The notes beneath the pieces were generated by a model. It worked only from the letters and a program-made list of their open reading frames with translations, was not told where the DNA came from and did not search any database. The translations under genes were made by a program, and so were the position numbers. Shown here piece by piece: positions 15,599 through 24,053 of a stretch of 64,000 nucleotides of DNA. The DNA is from Protaetiibacter intestinalis. Lineage in GTDB: Bacteria > Actinomycetota > Actinomycetes > Actinomycetales > Microbacteriaceae. Location: the NCBI RefSeq assembly GCF_003627075.1, contig NZ_CP032630.1, positions 2,108,001-2,172,000 on the forward strand, in the 5' to 3' direction. Numbering within the stretch: the first letter of the stretch is position 1; every line of letters begins with the position of its first letter.

Positions 15599-17035
15599 AT
15601 GGCAACCACACTCATCACGGGCGGCACCGTCGTGTCGGCCACGGGGCGTGCGGCGGCGGATGTGCTGGTCGACGGCGAGAAGATCGTCGCCGTCCTCGAG
15701 CCCGGCTCGCAGCTGCTCGGCACCGACCTCACGGCCTCCGTCGACACGGTCGTCGACGCGAGCGGCAAGTACGTCATCCCGGGCGGCATCGACGCGCACA
15801 CCCACATGGAGCTGCCCTTCGGCGGGACCAACGCCTCCGACACCTTCGAGACGGGCACCCGCGCGGCCGCCCACGGCGGCACGACGACGATCATCGACTT
15901 CGCCGTGCAGACCTACGGCCAGAAGGTCATGGACGGCCTCGCCGCTTGGCACGAGAAGGCCGCGGGCGAGTGCGCGATCGACTACGGCTTCCACCAGATC
16001 ATCGGCGGCGTCGACGCCGACTCGCTCGCCGTCATGCCGAAGCTCGTCGACGAGGGCATCACGAGCTTCAAGCTCTTCATGGCCTACCCGGGCGTCTTCT
16101 ACTCCGACGACGCGCAGATCCTGAAGGCCATGCAGGTGTCGGCCGACACGGGGCTGCTCACGATGATGCACGCCGAGAACGGTCCCGTGATCGACGTGCT
16201 CGCGGCGCAGCTCGCCGAGGCCGGCAAGACCGACCCCTACTTCCACGGCATCGCCCGGGCGTGGGAGATGGAAGAGGAGGCCACCCACCGCGCGATCATG
16301 ATCGCCCGGCTGACCGGCGCCCCCCTCTACGTCGTGCACGTCTCGGCGAAGCAGGCGGTCGAGCAGCTCGCCGCCGCCCGCGACCGCGGCCAGAACGTCT
16401 TCGGCGAGACCTGCCCGCAGTACCTCTACCTCTCGCTCGAGGAGCAGCTCGGCGCATCCAGCGAAGAGTGGGGCGCCTTCGAGGGCGCCAAGTGGGTGTG
16501 CTCGACGCCGCTGCGGGCCCGGGCCGAGGGGCACCAGCACGCCATGTGGCAGGGCCTGCGCACCAACGACCTCCAGATGGTCTCGACCGACCACTGTCCC
16601 TTCTGCATGAAGGGCCAGAAGGAGCTCGGGCTGGGCGACTTCCGCAAGATCCCGAACGGCATCGGCTCGGTCGAGCACCGCATGGACCTCATGTACCAGG
16701 GCGTCGTGACCGGCGAGATCACGCTCGAGCGCTGGGTCGAGCTCACCTCGACCACCCCGGCGCGCATGTTCGGGCTCTACGGGCAGAAGGGCGTCATCCA
16801 GCCCGGTGCGGATGCCGACATCGTCGTCTACGACCCGAACGGGCACACCTCGATCGGCGTGAACAAGACGCACCACATGAACATGGACCACTCCGCGTGG
16901 GAGGGCTACGAGATCGACGGCCACGTCGACACCGTCATCTCGCGCGGCAAGGTCGTCGTCGACGGCGACCGGTACCTCGGCTCCAAGGGCGACGGGCGCT
17001 TCGTCAAGCGCGGCCTGACCCAGTACCTGGTCTGA
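15599..17035 (+). CDS. hydA: Dihydropyrimidinase (D-hydantoinase)
   Basis: A 478-residue cyclic amidohydrolase that opens dihydrouracil or dihydrothymine to the N-carbamoyl amino acid. Metal-site residues can be placed: His67 and His69 ('GGIDAHTHMELP'), the carboxylated Lys158 ('SFKLFMAYPG'), His191 ('MMHAENG'), His247 ('VVHVSAKQ') and Asp331 ('STDHCPF'). Length and motif order match dihydropyrimidinases rather than dihydroorotases or allantoinases. GAAGGAG precedes the ATG by six bases, and the gene follows the hydrolase after 14 bases. The whole D-hydantoinase group shares these motifs, so the true substrate could also be a hydantoin. Confidence 0.92.
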   Translation: MATTLITGGTVVSATGRAAADVLVDGEKIVAVLEPGSQLLGTDLTASVDTVVDASGKYVIPGGIDAHTHMELPFGGTNASDTFETGTRAAAHGGTTTIIDFAVQTYGQKVMDGLAAWHEKAAGECAIDYGFHQIIGGVDADSLAVMPKLVDEGITSFKLFMAYPGVFYSDDAQILKAMQVSADTGLLTMMHAENGPVIDVLAAQLAEAGKTDPYFHGIARAWEMEEEATHRAIMIARLTGAPLYVVHVSAKQAVEQLAAARDRGQNVFGETCPQYLYLSLEEQLGASSEEWGAFEGAKWVCSTPLRARAEGHQHAMWQGLRTNDLQMVSTDHCPFCMKGQKELGLGDFRKIPNGIGSVEHRMDLMYQGVVTGEITLERWVELTSTTPARMFGLYGQKGVIQPGADADIVVYDPNGHTSIGVNKTHHMNMDHSAWEGYEIDGHVDTVISRGKVVVDGDRYLGSKGDGRFVKRGLTQYLV

Positions 17036-17049
17036 ACGGAAGGCACCAC

Positions 17050-18066
17050 ATGGACTTCGGAGCTGTCCTCCAGACCAACCCGCCGGCGAGTCGCACCGTG
17101 CAGCTCGCGAAGCTCGCCGAGAACCACGGGTTCGACTACGTCTGGACCTTCGACTCGCACATCCTCTGGCAGGAGCCGTACGTCATCTACAGCCAGATCC
17201 TCGCGGAGACCCGCAAGGTGAAGGTGGGCCCGTTCGTCACCAACCCGGCGACGCGCGACTGGACCGTCACGGCATCCGTGTTCGCGACGCTCAACGAGAT
17301 GTACGGCAACCGTACGGTCGTCGGCATCGGGCGCGGCGACTCGGCGGTGCGGGTCACCAACGGCCGGCCCACGACCCTCACGGAGCTGCGCGAGTCGATC
17401 CACGTCATCCGCGAGCTCGGCAACAGCCGCGCCGTCGAGTACAACGGCTCGCAGCTGCAGTTCCCGTGGTCGACGGGCTCGGAGCTCGAGGTGTGGGTGG
17501 CCGCCTACGGCCCGCTCGCGCTCAAGCTCACGGGCGAGGTGGGCGACGGCTTCATCCTGCAGCTGGCGGATGTCGACATCGCCAAGTGGATGATCAAGAC
17601 GGTGCGGGATGCGGCCGAGGCCGCCGGCCGCGACCCCGACGAGATCACCTTCTGCGTCGCGGCGCCGTTCTACATCGGCGACGACTGGGAGCACATGCGG
17701 GATCAGTGCCGCTGGTTCGGCGGCATGGTGGGCAACCACGTCGCCGACATCGTCGCCAAGTACGGCACGAGCGGGGCGGTGCCGAAGGCGCTCACCGACT
17801 ACATCGAGAAGCGCACCGGCTACGACTACAACTCGCACGGCAAGGCCCACAACGACCACGTCGACTTCGTGCCCGACGAGATCGTCGACCGCTTCTGCCT
17901 GCTCGGCACCGCCGAGGACCACATCGCCAAGCTCGAGGAGCTGAAGTCCATCGGCGTGCACCAGTTCGCCGGCTACCTCCAGCACGACAACAAGGAGGAG
18001 ACCCTGCGGGTGTACGGCGAGACCGTCATCCCGGCCCTCCGCGAGACGGTGACGGCCAAGTCGTGA
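17050..18066 (+). CDS. F420-type LLM oxidoreductase of the pyrimidine operon (TIGR03842 type)
   Basis: A 338-residue LLM-family TIM barrel related to methylenetetrahydromethanopterin reductase. It opens MDFGAVLQTNPPAS, with 'NHGFDYVWTFDSHILWQEPY', 'VGPFVTNPATRDWTVTASVFAT' and 'GIGRGDSAVR'. It matches what I recall of TIGR03842, a family of putative F420-dependent enzymes of unknown reaction. It sits between dihydropyrimidinase and the transporter genes, with a GTGA overlap into the permease. No dihydropyrimidine dehydrogenase is in the operon, so this enzyme is a candidate for the uracil-to-dihydrouracil step using F420H2. A flavin-dependent ring opening like RutA, also an LLM protein, is the alternative. 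Confidence 0.85.
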   Translation: MDFGAVLQTNPPASRTVQLAKLAENHGFDYVWTFDSHILWQEPYVIYSQILAETRKVKVGPFVTNPATRDWTVTASVFATLNEMYGNRTVVGIGRGDSAVRVTNGRPTTLTELRESIHVIRELGNSRAVEYNGSQLQFPWSTGSELEVWVAAYGPLALKLTGEVGDGFILQLADVDIAKWMIKTVRDAAEAAGRDPDEITFCVAAPFYIGDDWEHMRDQCRWFGGMVGNHVADIVAKYGTSGAVPKALTDYIEKRTGYDYNSHGKAHNDHVDFVPDEIVDRFCLLGTAEDHIAKLEELKSIGVHQFAGYLQHDNKEETLRVYGETVIPALRETVTAKS

Positions 18067-19004
18067 GCACCCTCCGCCCCGAGAGCCCCGTCGCCGCCCG
18101 CCGGCGCACGACGGGGCGCGGCTGGGTGGCGGCCGCCTGGGGTGCGCTCGGCGTCATCGCCGTCGCGGTGCTCTGGGAGCTCTACAAGTTCCTCGGGCCC
18201 GCGGACGGTTTCACGGTCGGCGCCGTCGAGGGGGAGACGGGCTCGGGCGTCATGCTCCTGCCACGCACCCACGACCGCGCGATGCCGCACATCTGGACCA
18301 TGATCGCGCGGCTGTTCGAGCCCACGAGCGGCGGGCAGACGCCCCCGCTGTTCGTCTCGGTCGTGCAGGCGGCGCTCGTGACCCTCGGGATGGCGGCCGT
18401 CGGCTGGCTCATCGGTGTGCTCGTCGGGGCGCTGCTCGGCCTGCTCATGCAGCGCTGGAAGCTCGTCGAGTGGGGGCTGCTGCCGTGGATCGTGGTGAGC
18501 CAGATCGTGCCGCTCATCGCCTTCGCCCCGGTCGTCAACGCGATCGGCAACCAGCTCGACCGCGCGGGCACGCCGTGGCCGCAGTGGCTCTCGGTCGCGG
18601 TCATCGCCTCCTACCTCGCCTTCTTCCCGGTCGCGGTCGGCGTGCTCAAGGGCCTCGAGGCGCCCGACCGCATCCACGTCGACCTCATGACGAGCTACGC
18701 GGCCGGCTACTGGCCCACGCTGCTGCGCCTGCGACTGCCGGCATCCGTGCCCTACCTGCTGCCCGCCCTGCGCCTCGCTGCCGCCAACGCCGTGCTCGGC
18801 GCGGTCGTCGCGGAGGTGTCGATCGGGATGCGCGGCGGCATCGGGCGCATGCTCATCCAGCTCGCCGGGCAGGGCTCGAGCGACCCCGCGGCACCGTGGG
18901 GCCCCATGTTCGGCTCGATCGCGCTCGGCCTCATCGCCGCCGGGTCGGTCGCGCTCATCGGCCTCGGTCTGGGGCGCTACCGCAGAGGAGAGGCGGTCTC
19001 ATGA
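18063..19004 (+). CDS. ABC importer permease (SsuC/TauC-like)
   Basis: A 313-residue permease of the nitrate/sulfonate/pyrimidine-precursor type. It has an N-terminal membrane helix, a periplasmic loop and then a BPD_transp core of five or six helices with the EAA-like loop 'DLMTSYAAGYWPTLLRLRLPASVPYLLPALRLAAANAVLGAVVAE'. The GTG at 18063 overlaps the LLM stop, and its own stop overlaps the ATPase start, so the three are coupled. Two different permease genes flank the ATPase, suggesting a heterodimeric channel. The substrate is probably a pyrimidine or a related heterocycle. Confidence 0.88.
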   Translation: MSTLRPESPVAARRRTTGRGWVAAAWGALGVIAVAVLWELYKFLGPADGFTVGAVEGETGSGVMLLPRTHDRAMPHIWTMIARLFEPTSGGQTPPLFVSVVQAALVTLGMAAVGWLIGVLVGALLGLLMQRWKLVEWGLLPWIVVSQIVPLIAFAPVVNAIGNQLDRAGTPWPQWLSVAVIASYLAFFPVAVGVLKGLEAPDRIHVDLMTSYAAGYWPTLLRLRLPASVPYLLPALRLAAANAVLGAVVAEVSIGMRGGIGRMLIQLAGQGSSDPAAPWGPMFGSIALGLIAAGSVALIGLGLGRYRRGEAVS

Positions 19005-19789
19005 CGCTCGCAGTGAAGGCCACCGGCGTCGGCAAGGTGTTCGCCGCCAAGGCGGGCGACGTGACCGCCCTGACGGGCGTCGATCTCGAGGTCGAGGCGG
19101 GCGAGTTCGTCTCGCTCATCGGGCCCTCCGGATGCGGCAAGTCGACGCTGCTGCGTCTCATCGCCGACCTCGACCAGCCGAGCTCGGGCGAGCTGTCGAT
19201 CTTCGACAAGCCCGCCCGGCGCGCCCGCATCGACCAGGACTACGGCATCGCGTTCCAGCAGGCCGGGCTGCTGCCGTGGCGCACGGTCGCGGCGAACATC
19301 GCCCTGCCGCTCGAGCTGCACGGTGTCGCGAAGCCCGCCCGCGAGGCGCGCGTCGCCGAGCTCGCCGAGCTCGTCGGACTCACCGACTTCACGGACCGCT
19401 TCCCCGACCAGCTCTCGGGCGGCATGCAGCAGCGCGTGGCGATCGCCCGCGCGCTCGCGGCGAGCCCGAAGCTCCTGCTCATGGACGAGCCGTTCGGCGC
19501 GCTCGACGAGATGACCCGCGAGTACCTGCAGGGCGAGCTCACCCGCATCGCCTCCGAGACGGGCGCCGCGGTCGTGTTCGTGACGCACTCGATCCCCGAG
19601 GCGGTGTTCCTCTCCGACCGCGTCGTCGTGATGAGCCCGCGCCCGGGACGCATCACCGACGTCATCGCTACGGGCCTCGGCGCCGCCCGTGACGAGGCGC
19701 TGCGCGAGAACCCGCTCTACTTCGAGAAGGTGACCGCCGTGCGCGAGGCGCTGCACGGCACCAAGGTCGAGAGGGCGAACGAGCGATGA
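19001..19789 (+). CDS. ABC importer ATP-binding protein (SsuB/TauB-like)
   Basis: A 262-residue ATPase with Walker A 'GPSGCGKSTLLRLIADL', Q-loop 'AFQQAGLLPWRTV', signature 'LSGGMQQRVAIARAL' and Walker B 'LLMDEPFGALDEMTRE'. This motif set is typical of nitrate, taurine and thiamine-precursor importers. It lies between two permease genes with 4-base overlaps on both sides. It powers uptake for the catabolic operon. Confidence 0.92.
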   Translation: MTLAVKATGVGKVFAAKAGDVTALTGVDLEVEAGEFVSLIGPSGCGKSTLLRLIADLDQPSSGELSIFDKPARRARIDQDYGIAFQQAGLLPWRTVAANIALPLELHGVAKPAREARVAELAELVGLTDFTDRFPDQLSGGMQQRVAIARALAASPKLLLMDEPFGALDEMTREYLQGELTRIASETGAAVVFVTHSIPEAVFLSDRVVVMSPRPGRITDVIATGLGAARDEALRENPLYFEKVTAVREALHGTKVERANER

Positions 19790-20544
19790 GCCTCCCCTCG
19801 TGGCTGCGGGTCGCCGCCCCCATCGCGGTGGGGGTGCTGCTGCTCGCCGCCTGGACGCTCTACGTCGAGTTCGGCGACGCCCCCCGGATGCTGCCGGGGC
19901 CCGCCGCGATCGGCTCGGAGCTCGTGCTGCGCTGGGGCATCATCTGGGACGACATGGTCATCACCGCCACCAACGCCCTCATCGGTCTCACCGTCGGCGC
20001 CGTGCTGGCCGTGCTGCTCGCGGGGCTCGCGGCGTCGTTCCGGCCGATCGACGGGATGCTGGCGCCGCTCATCGCGGCCCTCGCCGTCATCCCGATCGTC
20101 GCGATCACGCCCATCCTCAACACGATGTTCGGCGCCTCGAGCCAGTTCGGCCGCCAGGCGGTCGCCACCATCGCGGCGTTCATCCCCGTCTTCGTCAACG
20201 TGCTGCGCGGCCTCCGGCAGACCAAGCCCGTGCACCGCGACCTCATGCGGGCATCCGCGGCGAGCGGCGCGCAGACCTTCCGCGTGCTCACGCTGCCGAC
20301 GGCGCTGCCGTACCTCATGACGGGCCTGCGGATCGCGAGCTCGCTCGCCGTCATCGCCGCGCTCGTCGCCGAGTACTTCGGCGGCCCCGCCGACGGAATC
20401 GGCACCTCGATCGCCACCTACGCCAAATCCGGGCGGGCGGCGCTCGCCTGGGCCTACGTCTTCGGGGGCATCCTCATCGGCCTCGTGTTCTTCCTCGTCA
20501 CTTCGCTGCTCGAACGCCTCGTGACGAGGCATGCGCCGGACTGA
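19786..20544 (+). CDS. ABC importer permease, second subunit
   Basis: A 252-residue permease with about six membrane helices and an EAA-like loop 'DLMRASAASGAQTFRVLTLPTALPYLMTGLRIASSLAVIAALVAE'. It is shorter than the first permease and lacks the periplasmic insertion. The ATG overlaps the ATPase stop by four bases. With the gene at 18063 it probably forms the membrane heterodimer of the importer. Confidence 0.9.
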   Translation: MSLPSWLRVAAPIAVGVLLLAAWTLYVEFGDAPRMLPGPAAIGSELVLRWGIIWDDMVITATNALIGLTVGAVLAVLLAGLAASFRPIDGMLAPLIAALAVIPIVAITPILNTMFGASSQFGRQAVATIAAFIPVFVNVLRGLRQTKPVHRDLMRASAASGAQTFRVLTLPTALPYLMTGLRIASSLAVIAALVAEYFGGPADGIGTSIATYAKSGRAALAWAYVFGGILIGLVFFLVTSLLERLVTRHAPD

Positions 20545-20602
20545 CCGGCATCCGCACCATCCCCGCACCACCCCTGAAACACCACACACGAAAGGGAACA
20601 GC

Positions 20603-21778
20603 ATGAGACTCAGCAAGAGGCGCGGTCTCGCCATCGCATCCGCGGCAGCCGTGGCCGCGCTCACGCTCTCCGCGTGCGCGAGCACGCCGAGCGATGACGA
20701 CTCGTCGGACGACGGCGGCGACTTCACCCCCATCACCTCGATCAAGCTGCAGCTGCAGTGGCTGCCGCAGGCCCAGTTCGCGGGCTACTACCTGGCGCAG
20801 GAGAAGGGCTACTTCGAGGAGGAGGGCTTCGACGACGTCGAGATCATCCCCTCGGGCGGCGACATCGTGCCCCAGGACGCGCTCGTCGCGGGCGACGTCG
20901 ACTTCGCCATCGCGTGGGTGCCGAAGGTGCTCGGCAGCATCGAGGCCGCGGGCGTCGAGCTGACCGACATCGCCCAGGTCTTCCAGAAGTCCGGCACGAC
21001 GCAGGTCTCCTGGAAGGACAGCGGCATCACCTCCGTCGCCGACTTCGAGGGCAAGCGCATCGGCTCGTGGGGCTACGGCAACGAGTGGGAGATCTTCGCC
21101 GCCATGGCCGCCGACGGCCTCGACTCGACCTCCGTGTCGATCACGACGCAGGACTTCTCGATGAACGCCCTGTTCGACAACGACGTGGATGCCGCCCAGG
21201 CCATGACCTACAACGAGCTCGCACAGGTGCTCGAGACGGTCAACCCGGCCACCGGTGAGCTCTACACGCTCGACGACCTCAACGTCATCCACTACGAGGA
21301 CACCGAGGGCGCCATGCTGCAGGACGCCATCTGGGCCGACACCCAGCGCCTCTCCGACGACCCCGCGTACGCGGACGCCGCGGTGCGCTTCCTCAAGGCG
21401 ATCGCGAAGGGCTGGCTGTACGCCCGCGACAACCCGGAGGACGCCGCGTCGATCGTCTACGACATCGCCGCGAACGCCGAGGCCGCCTACCCGGTCGGTC
21501 CCGTGCACCAGCTGTGGATGATGAACGAGGTCAACAAGCTGATCTGGACGGGCGCCGACTTCGGCGTCGTGGACTCCGCGGCCTGGAAGAAGACGGTCGC
21601 GGGCGCGCTCGCGGCGGTCAACCAGGACGGCCTCAACCTCATCACGGCCGAGCCCCCGGCATCCGCCTACTCGAACGAGTACATCGAGAAGGCGCTCGCC
21701 GAGCTCGCGGACGAGGGCGTGGACATGTCCGGCGAGTACACGCCGATCGACGTCACCCTCACCGAGGGCGGCCAGTAA
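20603..21778 (+). CDS. Substrate-binding lipoprotein (NMT1/THI5-like)
   Basis: A 391-residue lipoprotein: signal peptide ending in lipobox LSAC with Cys25, an acidic Ser/Asp linker, then an NMT1/THI5-type binding fold with 'KLQLQWLPQAQFAGYYLAQEKGYFEEEGF'. Relatives bind thiamine-precursor pyrimidines, riboflavin and similar heterocycles, which suits a pyrimidine-catabolic operon. AAAGGGA precedes the ATG at 20603. The longer frame is shadow sequence. A GC-rich hairpin follows the gene, which may keep this component more abundant than the downstream aminotransferase. Confidence 0.9.
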   Translation: MRLSKRRGLAIASAAAVAALTLSACASTPSDDDSSDDGGDFTPITSIKLQLQWLPQAQFAGYYLAQEKGYFEEEGFDDVEIIPSGGDIVPQDALVAGDVDFAIAWVPKVLGSIEAAGVELTDIAQVFQKSGTTQVSWKDSGITSVADFEGKRIGSWGYGNEWEIFAAMAADGLDSTSVSITTQDFSMNALFDNDVDAAQAMTYNELAQVLETVNPATGELYTLDDLNVIHYEDTEGAMLQDAIWADTQRLSDDPAYADAAVRFLKAIAKGWLYARDNPEDAASIVYDIAANAEAAYPVGPVHQLWMMNEVNKLIWTGADFGVVDSAAWKKTVAGALAAVNQDGLNLITAEPPASAYSNEYIEKALAELADEGVDMSGEYTPIDVTLTEGGQ

Positions 21779-21788
21779 CACCCACCTC

Positions 21789-21822
21789 GCGGGGCGGGCG
21801 GTTCGAGTGCCGCCCGCCCCGC
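21789..21822 (+). terminator. GC-rich intercistronic hairpin (partial terminator)
   Basis: Arms GCGGGGCGGGCGG (21789-21801) and CCGCCCGCCCCGC (21810-21822) pair perfectly over 13 bases around an 8-base loop. There is no T-run. It lies between the binding-protein gene and the aminotransferase gene of the same operon, so partial termination or 3'-end protection is more likely than a full stop. Confidence 0.6.
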
Positions 21823-21857
21823 ACCCCGCCCTCCGGCGGCCCAGCCAGGGAACAGAG

Positions 21858-23174
21858 ATGAGCACCAACCAGTACACCCTCGACCTCGACCGCGCCCACG
21901 TCTTCCACTCCTGGTCGGCGCAGGGCTCGCTCGCCCCCCTCGTGATCGCCGGCGGCTCCGGCACCGAGGTGTGGGACGACGACGGCACGCGCTACCTCGA
22001 CTTCTCGAGCCAGCTCGTCAACGTCAACATCGGCCACGCGCATCCGAAGGTCGTCGCGGCCATCCAGGAGCAGGCGGCCGTGCTGCCGACCGTGGCGCCC
22101 GCCCATGCCAACCGGGTGCGCGGCGAAGCGGCCGCGCGCATCCTCGCGAAGGCGGGGCCCGCCTTCGGCAAGGTCTTCTTCACCAACGGCGGTGCGGATG
22201 CCAACGAGAACGCCATCCGGATGGCGCGGCTCACGACCGGTCGCGACAAGATCCTCTCCACCTACCGCAGCTACCACGGCAACACGGGCGCCGCGATCGT
22301 CGCGACGGGCGACTGGCGCCGCGTGCCCAACGAGTACGCCCGCGGGCACGCCCACTTCTTCGGCCCGTTCCCGTACCGCTCCGAGTTCTGGTCCGAGACG
22401 CCCGAGCAGGAGGGGGAGCGCGCGCTGCACCACCTCGAGCGCGTCATCGTCTCGGAGGGTGCCGCGTCGATCGCCGCCCTGCTGCTCGAGGGCATCCCGG
22501 GCACCGCGGGCGTCATCATGCCGCCGCCCGGCTGGTACGCGGGGGTGCGGGCGCTGTGCGACAAGTACGGCATCCTGCTCATCGTCGACGAGGTCATGTC
22601 GGGCTTCGGGCGCACGGGCGACTGGTTCGCCTGGCAGAACCCGGAGATCAACCCCGAGCGCGTCGTGCCCGACCTGGTGACCTTCGCGAAGGGCGTCAAC
22701 TCGGGCTACGTGCCGGTGGGCGGCGTCATCATCTCGGAGTCGATCGCGGCGCAGTTCGACGACCAGGTCTTCCCGGGCGGGCTCACCTACTCGGGTCACC
22801 CGCTCGCCGCCGCCTCGATCGTCGCGTCGATCGACGCGATGGAGGAGGAGGGCATCGTCGAGCACGCGGCGGAGCTCGGCCGCGAGGTGCTGGGGCCGGG
22901 GCTGCACGCCCTCGCGGAGCAGCATCCGATGATCGGCGAGGTGCGGGGGATCGGCGTCTTCTGGGCGCTCGACCTGGTGACCGACCGCGAGACGCGCGAG
23001 CCGGTGGGCGCCGCGACGATCGGGGCGCTCAAGAAGGAGCTGCTCGCCCGCGGCTACCTGCCCTTCGCGGCCGACAACCGCCTCCACGTCGTGCCCCCGT
23101 GCACGGTCACGGCGGAGGAGTGCCTGCGCGCCCTCGCCATCCTCGACGAGGCCTTCACCGCCCTCGATCACTGA
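21858..23174 (+). CDS. Class III aminotransferase, likely beta-alanine/pyruvate type
   Basis: A 438-residue PLP aminotransferase of class III. 'FTNGGADANENAIRMAR' near 108-124, 'IVDEVMSGFGRTGDWFAW' with Asp244, and 'TFAKGVNSGYVPVGG' with PLP-lysine 278 are visible. Class III enzymes act on omega-amino groups such as beta-alanine, GABA and ornithine. Beta-alanine is the end product of the upstream hydrolases, so conversion to malonate semialdehyde is the natural reading. The ATG at 21858 closes an eight-gene operon starting at 14736. A complete 76-bp repeat follows six bases after the stop. Confidence 0.9.
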   Translation: MSTNQYTLDLDRAHVFHSWSAQGSLAPLVIAGGSGTEVWDDDGTRYLDFSSQLVNVNIGHAHPKVVAAIQEQAAVLPTVAPAHANRVRGEAAARILAKAGPAFGKVFFTNGGADANENAIRMARLTTGRDKILSTYRSYHGNTGAAIVATGDWRRVPNEYARGHAHFFGPFPYRSEFWSETPEQEGERALHHLERVIVSEGAASIAALLLEGIPGTAGVIMPPPGWYAGVRALCDKYGILLIVDEVMSGFGRTGDWFAWQNPEINPERVVPDLVTFAKGVNSGYVPVGGVIISESIAAQFDDQVFPGGLTYSGHPLAAASIVASIDAMEEEGIVEHAAELGREVLGPGLHALAEQHPMIGEVRGIGVFWALDLVTDRETREPVGAATIGALKKELLARGYLPFAADNRLHVVPPCTVTAEECLRALAILDEAFTALDH

Positions 23175-23179
23175 CCCTT

Positions 23180-23257
23180 CTGTCAAACGCTGCAGCGTCT
23201 GGCTCCGCGCGCCGGTCATCCCCGTCGCGCGTGGCCGAGCGCTGCAGCGTTTGACAG
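23180..23257. repeat. 76-bp palindromic repeat, complete copy
   Basis: TGTCAAACGCTGCAGCG (23181-23197) and its exact reverse complement (23240-23256) flank a 42-base centre. The match extends one more base on each side. It lies between the pyrimidine operon and yceD and covers the -35 region of the yceD promoter. Confidence 0.9.
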
Positions 23258-23267
23258 AGCTCACGCG

Positions 23268-23273
23268 TAGAAT
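23268..23273 (+). promoter_or_regulatory. -10 element TAGAAT for yceD-rpmF-rnc-mutM
   Basis: TAGAAT ends eight bases before the GTG at 23282, so transcripts would have almost no leader. The TTGACA at 23251-23256 is the end of the repeat and is only 11 bases away, too close to serve as -35 for this -10. Confidence 0.6.
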
Positions 23274-23281
23274 CGGCGATC

Positions 23282-23803
23282 GTGTCCGCACCCAACCCGT
23301 ACAACGTGCCCGTGCACGACGTCATGCACCGCCCCGGCGAGCTGCGTGAACGCGTGCTCGAATTCGACGCACCCGAGCAGCTCGGCGAGGCCGTCGCGGT
23401 CGTGAAGCAGGGCGCCCCCGTGCGCATCGACCTGCGACTCGAGGGCCTGCACGACGGCGTGCTCGTCACCGCCGACGTCGACACGGTCGCCACGGGCGAG
23501 TGCGTGCGCTGCCTCGACCCCGTCGAGATCCCGGTCGAAGTCGAATTCCAGGAGCTTTTCGCGTATTCTGAGGACGAAGCTTTCGACTTCGCGATTCGAG
23601 ACGATCACGTGAATCTCGAATCCGTCGTGCGGGATGCGGTGGTGCTGGCACTGCCGTTCCAGCCGGTCTGCCGGCCGGACTGCCCCGGTCTCGACCCCGC
23701 CACGGGGGAGAAACTGCAGGATGGTGCCGTGCCGGGCGACCGCGAGGCGACCGATCCCCGGTGGGCGGCGCTCGAAGGCTTCCAGCCCACCGAGAACGAA
23801 TAG
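23282..23803 (+). CDS. YceD family protein (DUF177)
   Basis: A 173-residue YceD/DUF177 protein, recognised from 'GECVRCLDPVEIPVEVEFQELF' near 74-95 and the second cysteine pair 'CRPDCPGLDPATG' near 133-145. The family is encoded before rpmF across bacteria and is linked to ribosomal RNA or L32 metabolism; bacterial function is not firmly known. The GTG start follows the TAGAAT element by eight bases. It leads the conserved yceD-rpmF-rnc-mutM cluster. Confidence 0.9.
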   Translation: MSAPNPYNVPVHDVMHRPGELRERVLEFDAPEQLGEAVAVVKQGAPVRIDLRLEGLHDGVLVTADVDTVATGECVRCLDPVEIPVEVEFQELFAYSEDEAFDFAIRDDHVNLESVVRDAVVLALPFQPVCRPDCPGLDPATGEKLQDGAVPGDREATDPRWAALEGFQPTENE

Positions 23804-23845
23804 ACCTCCGGCGCCGCGCGCGCCGATCACGAAAGAAGAGAAGCC

Positions 23846-24049
23846 ATGGCCGTTCCCAAGCGCCGCCAGTCGCGTGCCAACACGCACGCCCGCCGTTCGC
23901 AGTGGAAGGCCTCCGTGCCGACCCTCGTGAAGACCGTCGAGAACGGCAAGGTCACCTACAGCCTCCCGCACCGCGCGAAGGTCGTGGAGGACTCCGCCGG
24001 TACTCCGCTGTTCCTGGAGTACAAGGGCCGTAAGGTCGCCGACGTCTGA
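23846..24049 (+). CDS. rpmF: 50S ribosomal protein L32
   Basis: A 67-residue basic protein opening [20 protein letters not shown], the typical actinobacterial L32 start, in the large ribosomal subunit. The zinc cysteines present in some L32 proteins are absent, as in many actinobacterial paralogues. It has a purine-rich ribosome site (AAGAGAAG) before the ATG and lies 42 bases after yceD. Confidence 0.96.
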   Translation: MAVPKRRQSRANTHARRSQWKASVPTLVKTVENGKVTYSLPHRAKVVEDSAGTPLFLEYKGRKVADV

Positions 24050-24053
24050 GCCG

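Noticed and set aside
23251..23273. TTGACA at the repeat end as -35 for the yceD -10 TAGAAT
   Set aside because: The spacing is only 11 bases, far below the 16-18 needed, so the match is probably a by-product of the repeat sequence.
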